Of a stretch of 64,000 bases of DNA, positions 18,946 through 27,515 are shown piece by piece. A program made the position numbers and the translations under genes. The DNA comes from Photorhabdus cinerea (GTDB taxonomy: Bacteria > Pseudomonadota > Gammaproteobacteria > Enterobacterales > Enterobacteriaceae), in NCBI RefSeq assembly GCF_011189575.1, contig NZ_PUJW01000012.1, forward strand, positions 74,570 to 138,569. The letters are read 5' to 3'. The notes under the pieces are model-generated. The model made no database searches, had not been told where the DNA came from, and saw only the letters and a list, made by a program, of their open reading frames with translations. Numbering within the stretch: the stretch's first letter is position 1; each line of letters opens with the position of its first letter.

Positions 18946-20301
18946 CTATCGGTGTTTTTCCTTCCATTGTTTAAATTGAGCCGGTCGAAGCCCATACCTC
19001 GCCAAAACACCTTCATGCAATCGCCGTAATTCCTCAATAACCAATGCCTTTAACGTATCACGTTCAGATGGACTTAATTCATTGGAAATTAAATTATCTA
19101 TAACCTCAAGCGAATCCATTTCCGGTGTGACAACAACCTGATAAACAACCTGCTTAATCGTATTTCTATATTGTAACCTTAACGGGTCTGGTTCAGTAAT
19201 TTCCTGCCTAAGAGCCAGATATTCTTGAGTAGAACGCTCGTAAGCCCATAAATAGAGATCTCGTAACAATTCAACTCTGGTCATTTCATAAATACCAAGC
19301 ATTGCGCGGCTATATGCTTCTTCCGGTACATCCAGAAAAGTCAACGGACATAGATTTGAACGCAGCAACGGCAAGTTAGCCGCCAGGCGGGAAGTTCGTT
19401 TATTGATATCTGCAAAAGGTTGTAAATACGGCAAGTGGACCATGATAAAAAACGATTGCTCAAACGGATCTGAGATAACTTGTGCTTTCGCAAGCAACGA
19501 ATCTAAAACTTCACTAATATAGACCTCTCCCGATAACGGCCTGAAAACACTTTTTCCTATTTCAACCTGATGCTGACGGATACGTCCTTCATCTATAGGA
19601 TTAAGCAATAAATTTTCAGATAATGCACTATGCAAATTGAGAATGGTATATCGGTTAAAATCAGCTTCCACTATCCCATCAACGAGTAATTCAATAGCGG
19701 ATTTATGATTTAGGATCATTTGAGTTTCAATCGCGTCTTTTCCTACCGCAATTTTGCCATACTCAATTAATTCGATCGTATCCAATCGACTATAGGTATT
19801 CCCTTCCAAACGACTTGAAGCCCATGATAAATCAATGAGTAAACGATCCAGAATAGCTCTACCATAAGTTCCCGCTGGTTGTGAAGTTTGTTTTGTCCCT
19901 CCTATTCTCCAAAGCTGATTACGAATTGGAACTGACAAGTAATGAGTCACATTGGGTTCATACGATTCCAGAAACTCTCGTTGATAACCAACGGGTACCC
20001 TGGCCTTCATAGGTTGATCTACATAACCGAGAACATCCTTACTATCTTCAGACAATGGGATATAACTTGGGAAATTGCCGGATCTTTCGATTACCTGCTT
20101 TGATGTTTCTTTTGCAGAAACAACATAGCGACGATTTCGTCCTTCGCCCAAAGCGTGTATTTTTCCATCTTCAACAAGCTGTCCCAGCCAACGTTGGACA
20201 GTTCGTCTGGGAACAGAGGGATGCTCTGCTAATAGATCCGAAACAGACATAGGTTGTGATGCAACACGCAACGTCTCGTAAATATTGGTCATTGAGTTCA
20301 T
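18946..20301 (-). CDS. Fic-family protein with N-terminal winged helix and altered Fic motif
   Basis: The protein has 451 residues from the ATG at 20301, the first start downstream of AGGA; the frame is open to 20346, but that extension lies in an inverted repeat. Residues 1-60 look like a winged-helix DNA-binding domain (PRRTVQRWLGQLVEDGKIHALG, then a GRNRRYVV wing). SSRLEGN at 162-168 fits the inhibitory alpha-helix motif of class II Fic proteins. The Fic core is QPFADINKRTSRL at 294-306, where most enzymes have HPFxxGNGRxxR. The catalytic His is replaced by Gln and the first Gly by Ile. Fic domains usually transfer AMP from ATP to a target hydroxyl; activity here is doubtful. The protein may act mainly as a regulator, possibly of itself. 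Confidence 0.85.
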   Translation of the reverse strand: MNSMTNIYETLRVASQPMSVSDLLAEHPSVPRRTVQRWLGQLVEDGKIHALGEGRNRRYVVSAKETSKQVIERSGNFPSYIPLSEDSKDVLGYVDQPMKARVPVGYQREFLESYEPNVTHYLSVPIRNQLWRIGGTKQTSQPAGTYGRAILDRLLIDLSWASSRLEGNTYSRLDTIELIEYGKIAVGKDAIETQMILNHKSAIELLVDGIVEADFNRYTILNLHSALSENLLLNPIDEGRIRQHQVEIGKSVFRPLSGEVYISEVLDSLLAKAQVISDPFEQSFFIMVHLPYLQPFADINKRTSRLAANLPLLRSNLCPLTFLDVPEEAYSRAMLGIYEMTRVELLRDLYLWAYERSTQEYLALRQEITEPDPLRLQYRNTIKQVVYQVVVTPEMDSLEVIDNLISNELSPSERDTLKALVIEELRRLHEGVLARYGLRPAQFKQWKEKHR

Positions 20302-20337
20302 AGAAAAGAGATTCCTGTGAGAATATGGCGCGCTATT

Positions 20338-20386
20338 ATGGCACAAAAGTGGCGCAATTCAGATAATCGCGCCACTTTTGTGCCAT
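20338..20386. promoter_or_regulatory. Perfect 18-bp inverted repeat, candidate operator of fic
   Basis: ATGGCACAAAAGTGGCGC (20338-20355) is the exact reverse complement of 20369-20386, with a 13-bp spacer. The outer ATGGCGCG direct repeats overlap the same theme. It lies 37 bp upstream of the fic start codon. Two-fold symmetry over two DNA turns suits a dimeric winged-helix repressor. No T tract follows, so a terminator is unlikely. Confidence 0.55.
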
Positions 20387-20710
20387 CAGTATGGCGCGAT
20401 TTAAAATCATCTCGCTATTCCAAATAGATAGAGTCCTTTTTTATCCCCATATTGTTAATACTCTCGTAGGCTGGTACATATTCATTGAATACATTTAAGG
20501 ATATTTATCTAAACTCACAGTAAAGAAAAACAAAGAAACTTTTAATGAAATAAAAAAATTTTTTATCATTATTTGATCTATTTGTTGAGCCAAATAATAT
20601 GATATCGAATATACAATAGCTTTAAATGATAAATAAAAACCAATCTAATCAACGTATCCCCACCCATTATTTATTGGTAACGGAACGTAATTACCTGTAA
20701 CATACAAAAA

Positions 20711-20725
20711 TGATAATGATTTGCA
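20711..20725. promoter_or_regulatory. Fur box upstream of the sigma-factor gene
   Basis: TGATAATGATTTGCA matches 13 of 15 bases of the 7-1-7 Fur consensus, 25 bp before the sigma-factor start. Iron-responsive repression of the sigma/anti-sigma/receptor cluster is the expected result. Confidence 0.75.
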
Positions 20726-20750
20726 TTTACATTGATGGGGCGGCATAAAA

Positions 20751-21254
20751 ATGACCGTTAATGTTTTGGACACTCAACAGATCCAGTGGATGTACATCCA
20801 CAATCATGATTGGCTATTTCGCTGGCTTAAGCATCGTCTTAACTGCGATGAAACCGCTGCCGACCTGGCTCAAGATACTTTTGTTAAATTACTTCGCTCG
20901 CCTTTACCACAGCAACTAAACGAACCCCGTGCCTATATCGTCACTATCGCTAAGGGGCTGATGATTAATTGGTATCGCCGCCGCTCACTTGAACAGTCGT
21001 ATCTGGATTTACTCGTCAGCCTGCCTGAGCAGCTTATTCCTGCACCAGAGCAAAAATTGATTATCCTCGAAACACTTCAGGAAATTGACATCATGCTTAG
21101 CCAGCTCTCCATACCCGTTCAAACTGTCTTTTTGCTTTCCCAGATAGAGGGAATGAAGTATGAAGATATCGCAAATCACATGAATATTTCGTTATCTACG
21201 GTAAAGCGTTATATGAAACAAGGTTTCTATCAGTGTCTGATAGCAATGTCATAA
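20751..21254 (+). CDS. FecI-type ECF sigma factor
   Basis: A 167-residue extracytoplasmic-function sigma factor of the iron-starvation group. Region 2 is visible as DWLFRWLKHRLNCDETAADLAQDTF, with EPRAYIVTIAKGLMINWYRRR (regions 2.3-2.4). Region 4 is SIPVQTVFLLSQIEGMKYEDIANHMNISLSTVKRYM, with a helix-turn-helix. It would direct RNA polymerase to the promoter of the receptor gene downstream once released by the FecR-like partner. It is headed by a Fur box. The name fecI or hasI is not assigned because the ligand is unknown. Confidence 0.92.
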   Translation: MTVNVLDTQQIQWMYIHNHDWLFRWLKHRLNCDETAADLAQDTFVKLLRSPLPQQLNEPRAYIVTIAKGLMINWYRRRSLEQSYLDLLVSLPEQLIPAPEQKLIILETLQEIDIMLSQLSIPVQTVFLLSQIEGMKYEDIANHMNISLSTVKRYMKQGFYQCLIAMS

Positions 21255-21263
21255 GGGATTAAT

Positions 21264-22244
21264 ATGACTTCCACGGATACATCTCATTCATCAAGCACAT
21301 CTTCTAAAACAATTTTGGCGGAAGCCGCAGAATGGTTGACCATTCTAAATGATAGTCATGTCAGCGAAGCTGACCGGAACGCTTGCGCTGCCTGGTGTAC
21401 ACAAAGTCCGGAACATGCTCAAGCCTGGGAGCGAGCACAATGTCTGTTAACGCGGTTACATCATCTGCCACCTCATATCGCCTCACCTCTGTTAAACAGT
21501 AAACAGACCCTTTCCCGCCGAGAAGCTATCAGCAAGCTCGCTCTGATGTTGTTAATACCGGCTGGGGTATCACTCTTCTGGCAATCTGATCAATTTAAGC
21601 TCCTCACTGGCGATTATCACACCATGACAGGACAAATACAGCGCTGGTCATTACCCGAAGGCGGTCAACTGACGTTAAATACACAAAGCGCAACAGATGT
21701 TGATTATGACAATACTCAGCGGCTTGTTCGTTTAAAGCTGGGAGAAATTTATATTGAAACTCATAAAGATAGCCACCAGCCAGTACGCCCATTTAAAGTA
21801 CAAACTAAACAAGGTTCTATTGTGGCACTGGGTACGAAATTCAGCGTCCGCCAACAAGCCTCTCATACTCAGGTGGAAATTGTGGAAGGGGCAGTCCGCA
21901 TCACGCCAGATAATGGATCATCACAAATACTATATGCCGGAGAAGCAACACATTTCACTCAATTTTCGGTTGCTCCACAATATCCACGTTCACCCACATC
22001 TCTAAGCTGGTTACAGGGCATGATAATGGCAGATAACTTGCCGCTGGCAACGGTAGTTACTGAATTGAATCGCTATCGTTCCGGTGTGATCCGCTGTGAT
22101 GATGCAGTAGCTAATCTGCATGTCTCCGGTGCTTTTCCTATACAGGATACAGATTTAGCAATACAGATGCTCTTACAGACCTATCCTCTCTCAATGCGCA
22201 GCCTGACTCGCTATTGGGTTACTCTCTCTTTACCCAATCGATAA
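21264..22244 (+). CDS. FecR-family anti-sigma factor / signal transducer
   Basis: A 326-residue inner-membrane regulator that relays occupancy of the outer-membrane receptor to the sigma factor. The N-terminal part (about residues 15-65, AEWLTILNDSHVSEADRNACAAWCTQSPEHAQAW) is the cytoplasmic domain that binds sigma. One membrane segment follows (LALMLLIPAGVSLFW). The periplasmic FecR domain includes WSLPEGGQLTLNTQSATDVDY and VALGTKFSVRQ. The C-terminal part would contact the receptor's STN domain. It lies 9 bp after the sigma factor, so the two are co-transcribed. Confidence 0.92.
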   Translation: MTSTDTSHSSSTSSKTILAEAAEWLTILNDSHVSEADRNACAAWCTQSPEHAQAWERAQCLLTRLHHLPPHIASPLLNSKQTLSRREAISKLALMLLIPAGVSLFWQSDQFKLLTGDYHTMTGQIQRWSLPEGGQLTLNTQSATDVDYDNTQRLVRLKLGEIYIETHKDSHQPVRPFKVQTKQGSIVALGTKFSVRQQASHTQVEIVEGAVRITPDNGSSQILYAGEATHFTQFSVAPQYPRSPTSLSWLQGMIMADNLPLATVVTELNRYRSGVIRCDDAVANLHVSGAFPIQDTDLAIQMLLQTYPLSMRSLTRYWVTLSLPNR

Positions 22245-22328
22245 AAATAATTATTTTTGCTGACACTTTTTTCAATCTCATACGGCATAGAGATAAAAGA
22301 AGCTTAAAAAGCTGTGGAGAAATTATCT

Positions 22329-24908
22329 ATGCCATATCATGTTAACTGTCCGGGTTCACAACCACGTTGGCAGAAAAAGTCTTTAGCCCTCTTGTTGCTT
22401 CCGTTGATGCTACTATCAGCACCCCTGTACGCAACCACACCAACAGATCCCCTTTATCCTGTCAACATTCCGGCTGGTTCATTAGGCAATTCTTTATCTC
22501 GTTTTGCTGCTCAAACCGGTACAGCGCTCTCCTTCGATCCGAATTTAACCAACGGGCTAACCGCACCTTCATTGAATGGCAGTTTTACCGCTCATCAAGG
22601 TTTAGTACAACTGCTCACCGGCTGTCATTTACGCCTGTCCCAGCGTGCCGATGGCAGTTACACGCTGGTAAAAATGGCAGAGAATATAACCAACAATGGT
22701 GTCATAGTACTAAACCCTCTTACGGTAGCAGGCAATCGCGGGTACACGGGAAATGAACCATTGCGTTTCGACAGCACCACCATCAAAGGTAAAGATATCG
22801 AAAAATTTGGCGTGATCCATCCCGTTGATATTTTTAAGACAACACCTGGAGTATTATCCGGCGAAGCACGCAGTTCAGGCAGCCTGGATGTGAATATTCG
22901 GGGCCTGCAAGGACAAGGGCGAGTCTTAACGACTGTTGATGGTGCATCTAACCAGACCGCGTTATACCGTGGTTATCAAGGTGTCTCCAACCGTTCCTTT
23001 ATTGATCCCGATTTCATTGGCCGGGTTGATATCAGCAAAGGCCCGACAGGAAAAGGCGGTATGGGAGCTATTGGGGGTGTCGTGGAGATAAAAACCATCG
23101 AAGCCAGTGATATCCTGCTTGATGGACAAAAAGTCGGGCTTCGTCTGAAAGGCAGTCTGCTGAGCAACCATTCTAATCCTGACGATTATCAGCGCAATGA
23201 CTGGCCTTCCCCAGCAAAAACTTCTTTTTTTGATGCCAAGAATAGAACCGGGAGTATCGTTTTCGCCGTGGCCGAACCTTCCTATGAATTGCTATTTGGT
23301 GCCGCTCAGCGCAAACGTGGCAATTACCATTCTGGCAAACACGGACCGGGCGCCAAGGAACGTGGGATGCCAGGCTATCTGTGTGAAAGCGATCCACAAG
23401 ATTGCCACATTCCACAATTCAGTGAACAGATGGCAGGTTATTCACTGTATGCAATGGGAGATGCCGTACCCAATACTTCTGAAGATAGCCAATCGTTACT
23501 GGGTAAAGGAAAAATCCGTTTTGGTGATGGTCATGAAATCTCCGCTATCGTGAGTCATTACCAAAATCTCTATGGAGAATCTTATGTTGCAGATATGGCA
23601 AACCTCAGCCAAACATTCATGATTTTGGAACAGGGGCCACTGACACGCCTCAACATGAACAGACACAGTCTCAATTACAAATGGGAACCGGCATCAAATC
23701 CCTGGATTAATTTGGATATAGGTGTGTGGCAAACACGGGTTAACGACCGTCCCCGGACCTCAAATAATACTCTCGGTGATAAAAAATTCATGCGTACAAT
23801 AGGGATGAATCTGAATAACACCTCATTATTTGAACTTTCAAATCAAGATATTGAGTTGAATTACGGCGCCAGTTTTATTCGTGAACGTACTGGCCCAAGC
23901 GAAGGAAAGTGGCAATACACAGTTAACCGTGAAGGGCAGCGTAGGGAAGATCATCTTTTCCTGAATGGAAACTATTCTCCTATTGCACGATTAACTTTAA
24001 TGGGTGGATGGGAGTACAAATCCTATCGAGTCGAAGATTACAGCCCGGCTCATTCTGGTAACTCTTGGTTACCGCAACTCACCTCAGGCAAGGTAAATAA
24101 TAAGCGAGATCATGCCCACGGTTATTGGATCGGCGCTAAATTTGAGCTTAATCATGCAACAGCACTGCACGCCAAATATGCCTATGCACCACGTTTTCCA
24201 TCGATGGTTGAAGGTATTCGTGGTTACATGATGAATGTTGATGACCATATAAAACCTGAAATCTCAAAAAATATAGAAATCGGGCTGACATCACGCTTCC
24301 CGAATGTCATTGCTCAAAATGATAGCTTCGATATCAAAATGTCCTACTTTGATAACCGGGTGAAGGACTATATCAACCGGTCATGGATGGATGATTACTG
24401 GAGTATGTACATCAGTAATATTAAGGCAGCGAAATTTGCAGGATTAGAATTAGCAAGTGTTTATCACAGCGATCACTTTGACGCGCGTTTATCCATGAAT
24501 TACTACACGAACGTCAGATTCTGTACAGAAAATGAAGGCTGTGTGGCACGTAGCCTCCCGTCAGATTATGCCACCAACCATATTCCCCCTAAATACGCCG
24601 TATCACTCGATCTGACACAGCGATTTTTAAACGACCAAATCTCTCTCAATGCAAGAGTCTCCCATTATGGTCAAAGATCGGTGCCAGCAGGAAAACCGGG
24701 CCGTGGTTCAGCTACCCTGCTAGCACCTATTATTTGGCGACCAGCAACCGTGGCTGATATTTCTCTGACTGCCCGTGTGAATAAGCATGTAGAGTTTGAG
24801 TTTGGTGTGGATAACGTCTTTGATAAATATTATATCCAGCCTCTCAGCCTGGGCTATATACCATCACCGGGAAGAACATTTCGTGCAGGTATCACAACTT
24901 ACTTTTAA
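22329..24908 (+). CDS. TonB-dependent outer-membrane receptor with signalling domain (HasR/heme-type candidate)
   Basis: An outer-membrane iron-source receptor of 859 residues from the ATG at 22329, eight bases after GGAGA; the in-frame GTG at 22314 is less likely. A signal peptide (KSLALLLLPLMLLSAPLYA) is followed by an STN domain (VNIPAGSLGNSLSRFAAQTGTALSF, about residues 45-115) that signals to FecR-type proteins. Next come the plug domain (DIFKTTPGVL, VNIRGLQGQGRV) and a beta-barrel ending in Phe (FRAGITTYF). Its organisation resembles hemophore/heme receptors of the HasR group, but no hasA-like gene is adjacent. The substrate is therefore left open. Confidence 0.85.
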   Translation: MPYHVNCPGSQPRWQKKSLALLLLPLMLLSAPLYATTPTDPLYPVNIPAGSLGNSLSRFAAQTGTALSFDPNLTNGLTAPSLNGSFTAHQGLVQLLTGCHLRLSQRADGSYTLVKMAENITNNGVIVLNPLTVAGNRGYTGNEPLRFDSTTIKGKDIEKFGVIHPVDIFKTTPGVLSGEARSSGSLDVNIRGLQGQGRVLTTVDGASNQTALYRGYQGVSNRSFIDPDFIGRVDISKGPTGKGGMGAIGGVVEIKTIEASDILLDGQKVGLRLKGSLLSNHSNPDDYQRNDWPSPAKTSFFDAKNRTGSIVFAVAEPSYELLFGAAQRKRGNYHSGKHGPGAKERGMPGYLCESDPQDCHIPQFSEQMAGYSLYAMGDAVPNTSEDSQSLLGKGKIRFGDGHEISAIVSHYQNLYGESYVADMANLSQTFMILEQGPLTRLNMNRHSLNYKWEPASNPWINLDIGVWQTRVNDRPRTSNNTLGDKKFMRTIGMNLNNTSLFELSNQDIELNYGASFIRERTGPSEGKWQYTVNREGQRREDHLFLNGNYSPIARLTLMGGWEYKSYRVEDYSPAHSGNSWLPQLTSGKVNNKRDHAHGYWIGAKFELNHATALHAKYAYAPRFPSMVEGIRGYMMNVDDHIKPEISKNIEIGLTSRFPNVIAQNDSFDIKMSYFDNRVKDYINRSWMDDYWSMYISNIKAAKFAGLELASVYHSDHFDARLSMNYYTNVRFCTENEGCVARSLPSDYATNHIPPKYAVSLDLTQRFLNDQISLNARVSHYGQRSVPAGKPGRGSATLLAPIIWRPATVADISLTARVNKHVEFEFGVDNVFDKYYIQPLSLGYIPSPGRTFRAGITTYF

Positions 24909-24927
24909 ATCGATTAGTTAAGTAAAA

Positions 24928-24951
24928 GGCATATCACTGAGTTGATATGCC
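24928..24951. terminator. Hairpin between convergent receptor gene and fucA
   Basis: GGCATATCA (24928-24936) pairs with TGATATGCC (24943-24951) around a 6-nt loop, shortly after the receptor stop codon. AAAA lies on its left side, which gives a short U tail for minus-strand transcripts. A bidirectional terminator is plausible. Confidence 0.5.
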
Positions 24952-25087
24952 ACTTTCCGACAGCACTTCATTCATCCTCGCAAATAAGAAAACATGCTAA
25001 AAGTGGGTAATTGTTTTTAATAAATAGTTAGCCCAATTTCCGTTTTCTATTTTAAGCTTTTATAATTTAATTCCTGAAAAAGTGATC

Positions 25088-25735
25088 TCATTCTTCAATC
25101 TTTAAGCCATATGTCTTAAATTTTTCAAGCACAATCGCTATTTCCTCTTGACTCAGAACAGGGACTGGATTTTGGATCGCCAGGGTTTGTAAATACAGAT
25201 GAGCGAGTACTTCAACTTCATGCGCGAGCCACAATGCTTTTTGTAGATTAGCCTCACAAGCAATCATCCCATGGTGCTGTAATAAAATGGCTTTTCTATT
25301 TTTAAATCCATCAAACACATAGTCGGAGAGTTGTTTGGTGCCAAATGTTGCATAAGGTACACAGGGAATAGAGTCTCCTCCCGCCGCTGCAATCATATAA
25401 TGAATAGCCGGGATCGATTTATTTAATATAGAAACCGCGACGCAATGAATTGCATGATTATGGATAACTGCATTTGCATCGGGTCTGGCATAATAGACCG
25501 CCTGATGAAAACGCCATTCACTAGAGGGGATCTTATGATCCTCATGCTGACCATTTTCATCTACATAGACAATATGTGCTTCAGTCAATTGTTCATAAGG
25601 TATCCCTGTTGGGGTAATTAACATTCCATTTTTATAACGGACACTGACGTTACCGGCAGTGCCTTGATTCAACCCGAGTCGGGTCATTTCTAAGCATGTA
25701 TCAATAACTTCACGAGATAATGTATTTCTTTCCAT
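25088..25735 (-). CDS. fucA: L-fuculose-1-phosphate aldolase FucA
   Basis: FucA is a zinc class II aldolase that cleaves L-fuculose-1-phosphate into dihydroxyacetone phosphate and L-lactaldehyde. The 215-residue protein has the same length as E. coli FucA and very similar sequence (TRLGLNQGTAGNVSVRY, TPTGIPYEQLTE, the PSSEWRFH segment with the catalytic Glu, and zinc ligands in VIHNHAIHC and the later HEVEVLAHLY). It is divergent from fucPIK across a 431-bp control region. In E. coli fucO follows fucA; here no fucO is present. Confidence 0.96.
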   Translation of the reverse strand: MERNTLSREVIDTCLEMTRLGLNQGTAGNVSVRYKNGMLITPTGIPYEQLTEAHIVYVDENGQHEDHKIPSSEWRFHQAVYYARPDANAVIHNHAIHCVAVSILNKSIPAIHYMIAAAGGDSIPCVPYATFGTKQLSDYVFDGFKNRKAILLQHHGMIACEANLQKALWLAHEVEVLAHLYLQTLAIQNPVPVLSQEEIAIVLEKFKTYGLKIEE

Positions 25736-26035
25736 TATTATTTACCTTATCTAAATTCTAAAGATGAAATCCACTCTTTATTTTTTGTAGCGCTTTGTTG
25801 TTTTCAAATAAACATTTGAGTTAATTTTTGTGATTAAGCTCAAATGTTTTTACCACTTTTTTTGTTTTGAAAATATCTGTATTTATTTTTTTATTCCGTA
25901 TTTTTCATTTCTCACTCAAACAGTCATTTATTAGCTTTATTGACCGTTTTTTTATAAAAAAAATCATACGGTCATGTTTATGATCAGATTAAATAAAAAG
26001 AAAAGATAAACGAGCATATGTAATAGGTTTATTTC

Positions 26036-26051
26036 AGTGATTAAGTTCACA
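26036..26051. promoter_or_regulatory. CRP-like site upstream of fucP
   Basis: AGTGATTAAGTTCACA matches the CRP consensus (TGTGA, six bases, TCACA) at 9 of 10 positions. Catabolite control of fucose genes by CRP is known in E. coli. Confidence 0.6.
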
Positions 26052-26074
26052 GTTTAGCAGCATTAATAAATAAA

Positions 26075-26090
26075 TGTGACTTAGATCATT
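26075..26090. promoter_or_regulatory. Second CRP-like site upstream of fucP
   Basis: TGTGACTTAGATCATT has a perfect left half and a partial right half of the CRP consensus, about 40 bp nearer to fucP than the first site. Confidence 0.4.
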
Positions 26091-26166
26091 TTCTCATCTC
26101 ATAGATGACTAAAAATACTACTACTTCTGGAAGACTTACAATATCAGCTGTAATATAGAGGGTAAT

Positions 26167-27477
26167 ATGGATAACATATCGATACAATCAAATATAGCTA
26201 GAGATAAGAAAAAAAACAGAGGTTATTTAATTCCTTTTGCTATTTTGTGTTCTCTCTTTTTTTTATGGGCGGTGGCAAATAATTTAAACGATATATTACT
26301 ACCTCAGTTTCAAAAAGCTTTTACCTTAACAAATTTCCAGGCGGGATTAATCCAATCGGCATTTTATTTTGGTTATTTTATTATTCCTGTTCCTGCGGGC
26401 ATATTAATGAAGAAGTTAAGTTACAAAGCGGGGATAATGACTGGATTATTGTTTTATATTGCGGGTGCTGCTCTTTTTTGGCCTGCGGCAGAAGCGATGA
26501 ATTATACACTATTCCTATTTGGGCTTTTTATTATTGCCGCTGGGTTAGGCTGCTTAGAAACAGCGGCTAACCCTTTCGTCACCGTCTTAGGACCTGAAGA
26601 AACGGGGCATTTTCGAATTAATCTGGCACAAACGTTTAATTCATTTGGGGCAATTATCGCCGTTATTTTTGGCCAAGGCTTGATTTTATCTCACGTTCCC
26701 CATTTACCCCAAGAAACACTTGATAAAATGACCGTCAAGCAGCTTGATGCCTATAACCACAGCCTCGTTTTGGCGGTACAGTCCCCTTACATGATTATCG
26801 TTGCCGTCGTTTTAGTCATTGCTTTCTTAGTTTTATTTACCAAATTTCCGGTAATACAAAGTGATGCACATGACAATAACAGCTCATTCTTTGAGTCTTT
26901 GGGACGTATCATCAAAATCAAGCACTGGCGCTGGGCTGTATTGGCCCAATTTTGCTATATCGGGGCACAAACAGCTTGCTGGAGTTACCTTATACGTTAT
27001 GCCATTGATGAAATTCCGGGTATGACTCCAGGGTACGCCGCCAATTACCTGACAGCAACAATGGTATTTTTCTTTATTGGTCGATCAAGTGGTACTTGGT
27101 TAATTAAGCGGTTCGCTCCAGAAAAAGTACTGGCTTGTTATGCCTCGATATCCATGATCCTTTGCATTATTTCTGCGTTCGCAGGGGGATACGTCGGCTT
27201 AATTGCATTGACCATTTGTAGCCTGTTTATGTCTATTCAATATCCAACTATCTTCTCATTAGGCATTAAAGGATTAGGTCAAGATACCAAATATGGCTCT
27301 TCATTGATTGTAATGACAATTGTTGGCGGTGGCATCGTGACGCCTATTATGGGATTTGTCAGTGATGCTGTAGGCCACGTTCCAACTGCTGAGCTCGTCC
27401 CCGTCCTCTGTTTTGCTGTGATCTTGATTTTCGCAAAATTCCGCGCAAATACGGTGACCAGTAATTCGTTTAATTAA
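26167..27477 (+). CDS. fucP: L-fucose:proton symporter FucP
   Basis: FucP is an inner-membrane symporter of the major facilitator superfamily that imports L-fucose with a proton. The 436-residue protein has about twelve hydrophobic helices. It contains FucP segments such as FFLWAVANNLNDILLPQFQKAF (with the conserved Asp of the transport site), GCLETAANPFVTVLGPEE and YPTIFSLGIKGLG. It is the first gene of fucPIK, followed after 38 bp by fucI. The upstream region carries CRP-like sites. Confidence 0.95.
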   Translation: MDNISIQSNIARDKKKNRGYLIPFAILCSLFFLWAVANNLNDILLPQFQKAFTLTNFQAGLIQSAFYFGYFIIPVPAGILMKKLSYKAGIMTGLLFYIAGAALFWPAAEAMNYTLFLFGLFIIAAGLGCLETAANPFVTVLGPEETGHFRINLAQTFNSFGAIIAVIFGQGLILSHVPHLPQETLDKMTVKQLDAYNHSLVLAVQSPYMIIVAVVLVIAFLVLFTKFPVIQSDAHDNNSSFFESLGRIIKIKHWRWAVLAQFCYIGAQTACWSYLIRYAIDEIPGMTPGYAANYLTATMVFFFIGRSSGTWLIKRFAPEKVLACYASISMILCIISAFAGGYVGLIALTICSLFMSIQYPTIFSLGIKGLGQDTKYGSSLIVMTIVGGGIVTPIMGFVSDAVGHVPTAELVPVLCFAVILIFAKFRANTVTSNSFN

Positions 27478-27515
27478 AGAGGCAAATAACAACTTTATTT
27501 AGATGAGGAAATAAC

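Larger units (their letters stand above)
20302..20750. other. Divergent intergenic region, fic / sigma factor
   Basis: This region separates two divergent transcription units. It holds the 18-bp inverted repeat near fic (20338-20386), a flanking direct repeat ATGGCGCG (20325-20332 and 20391-20398), an AT-rich middle, and a Fur box near the sigma-factor gene. No further coding frame is seen. Confidence 0.6.
25736..26166. other. Divergent fucA / fucP control region
   Basis: Very AT-rich region with no ORF, containing two CRP-like sites near fucP (26036 and 26075) and a weaker half site around 25827. It should contain both fuc promoters and the FucR sites. Confidence 0.6.

Noticed and set aside
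20338..20386. Reading the 18-bp inverted repeat as an intrinsic terminator
   Set aside because: No T tract on either side, and it lies at the 5' side of both divergent genes.
22314..22328. GTG start for the TonB-dependent receptor
   Set aside because: The ATG at 22329 has the better spaced GGAGA and gives a cleaner signal peptide.
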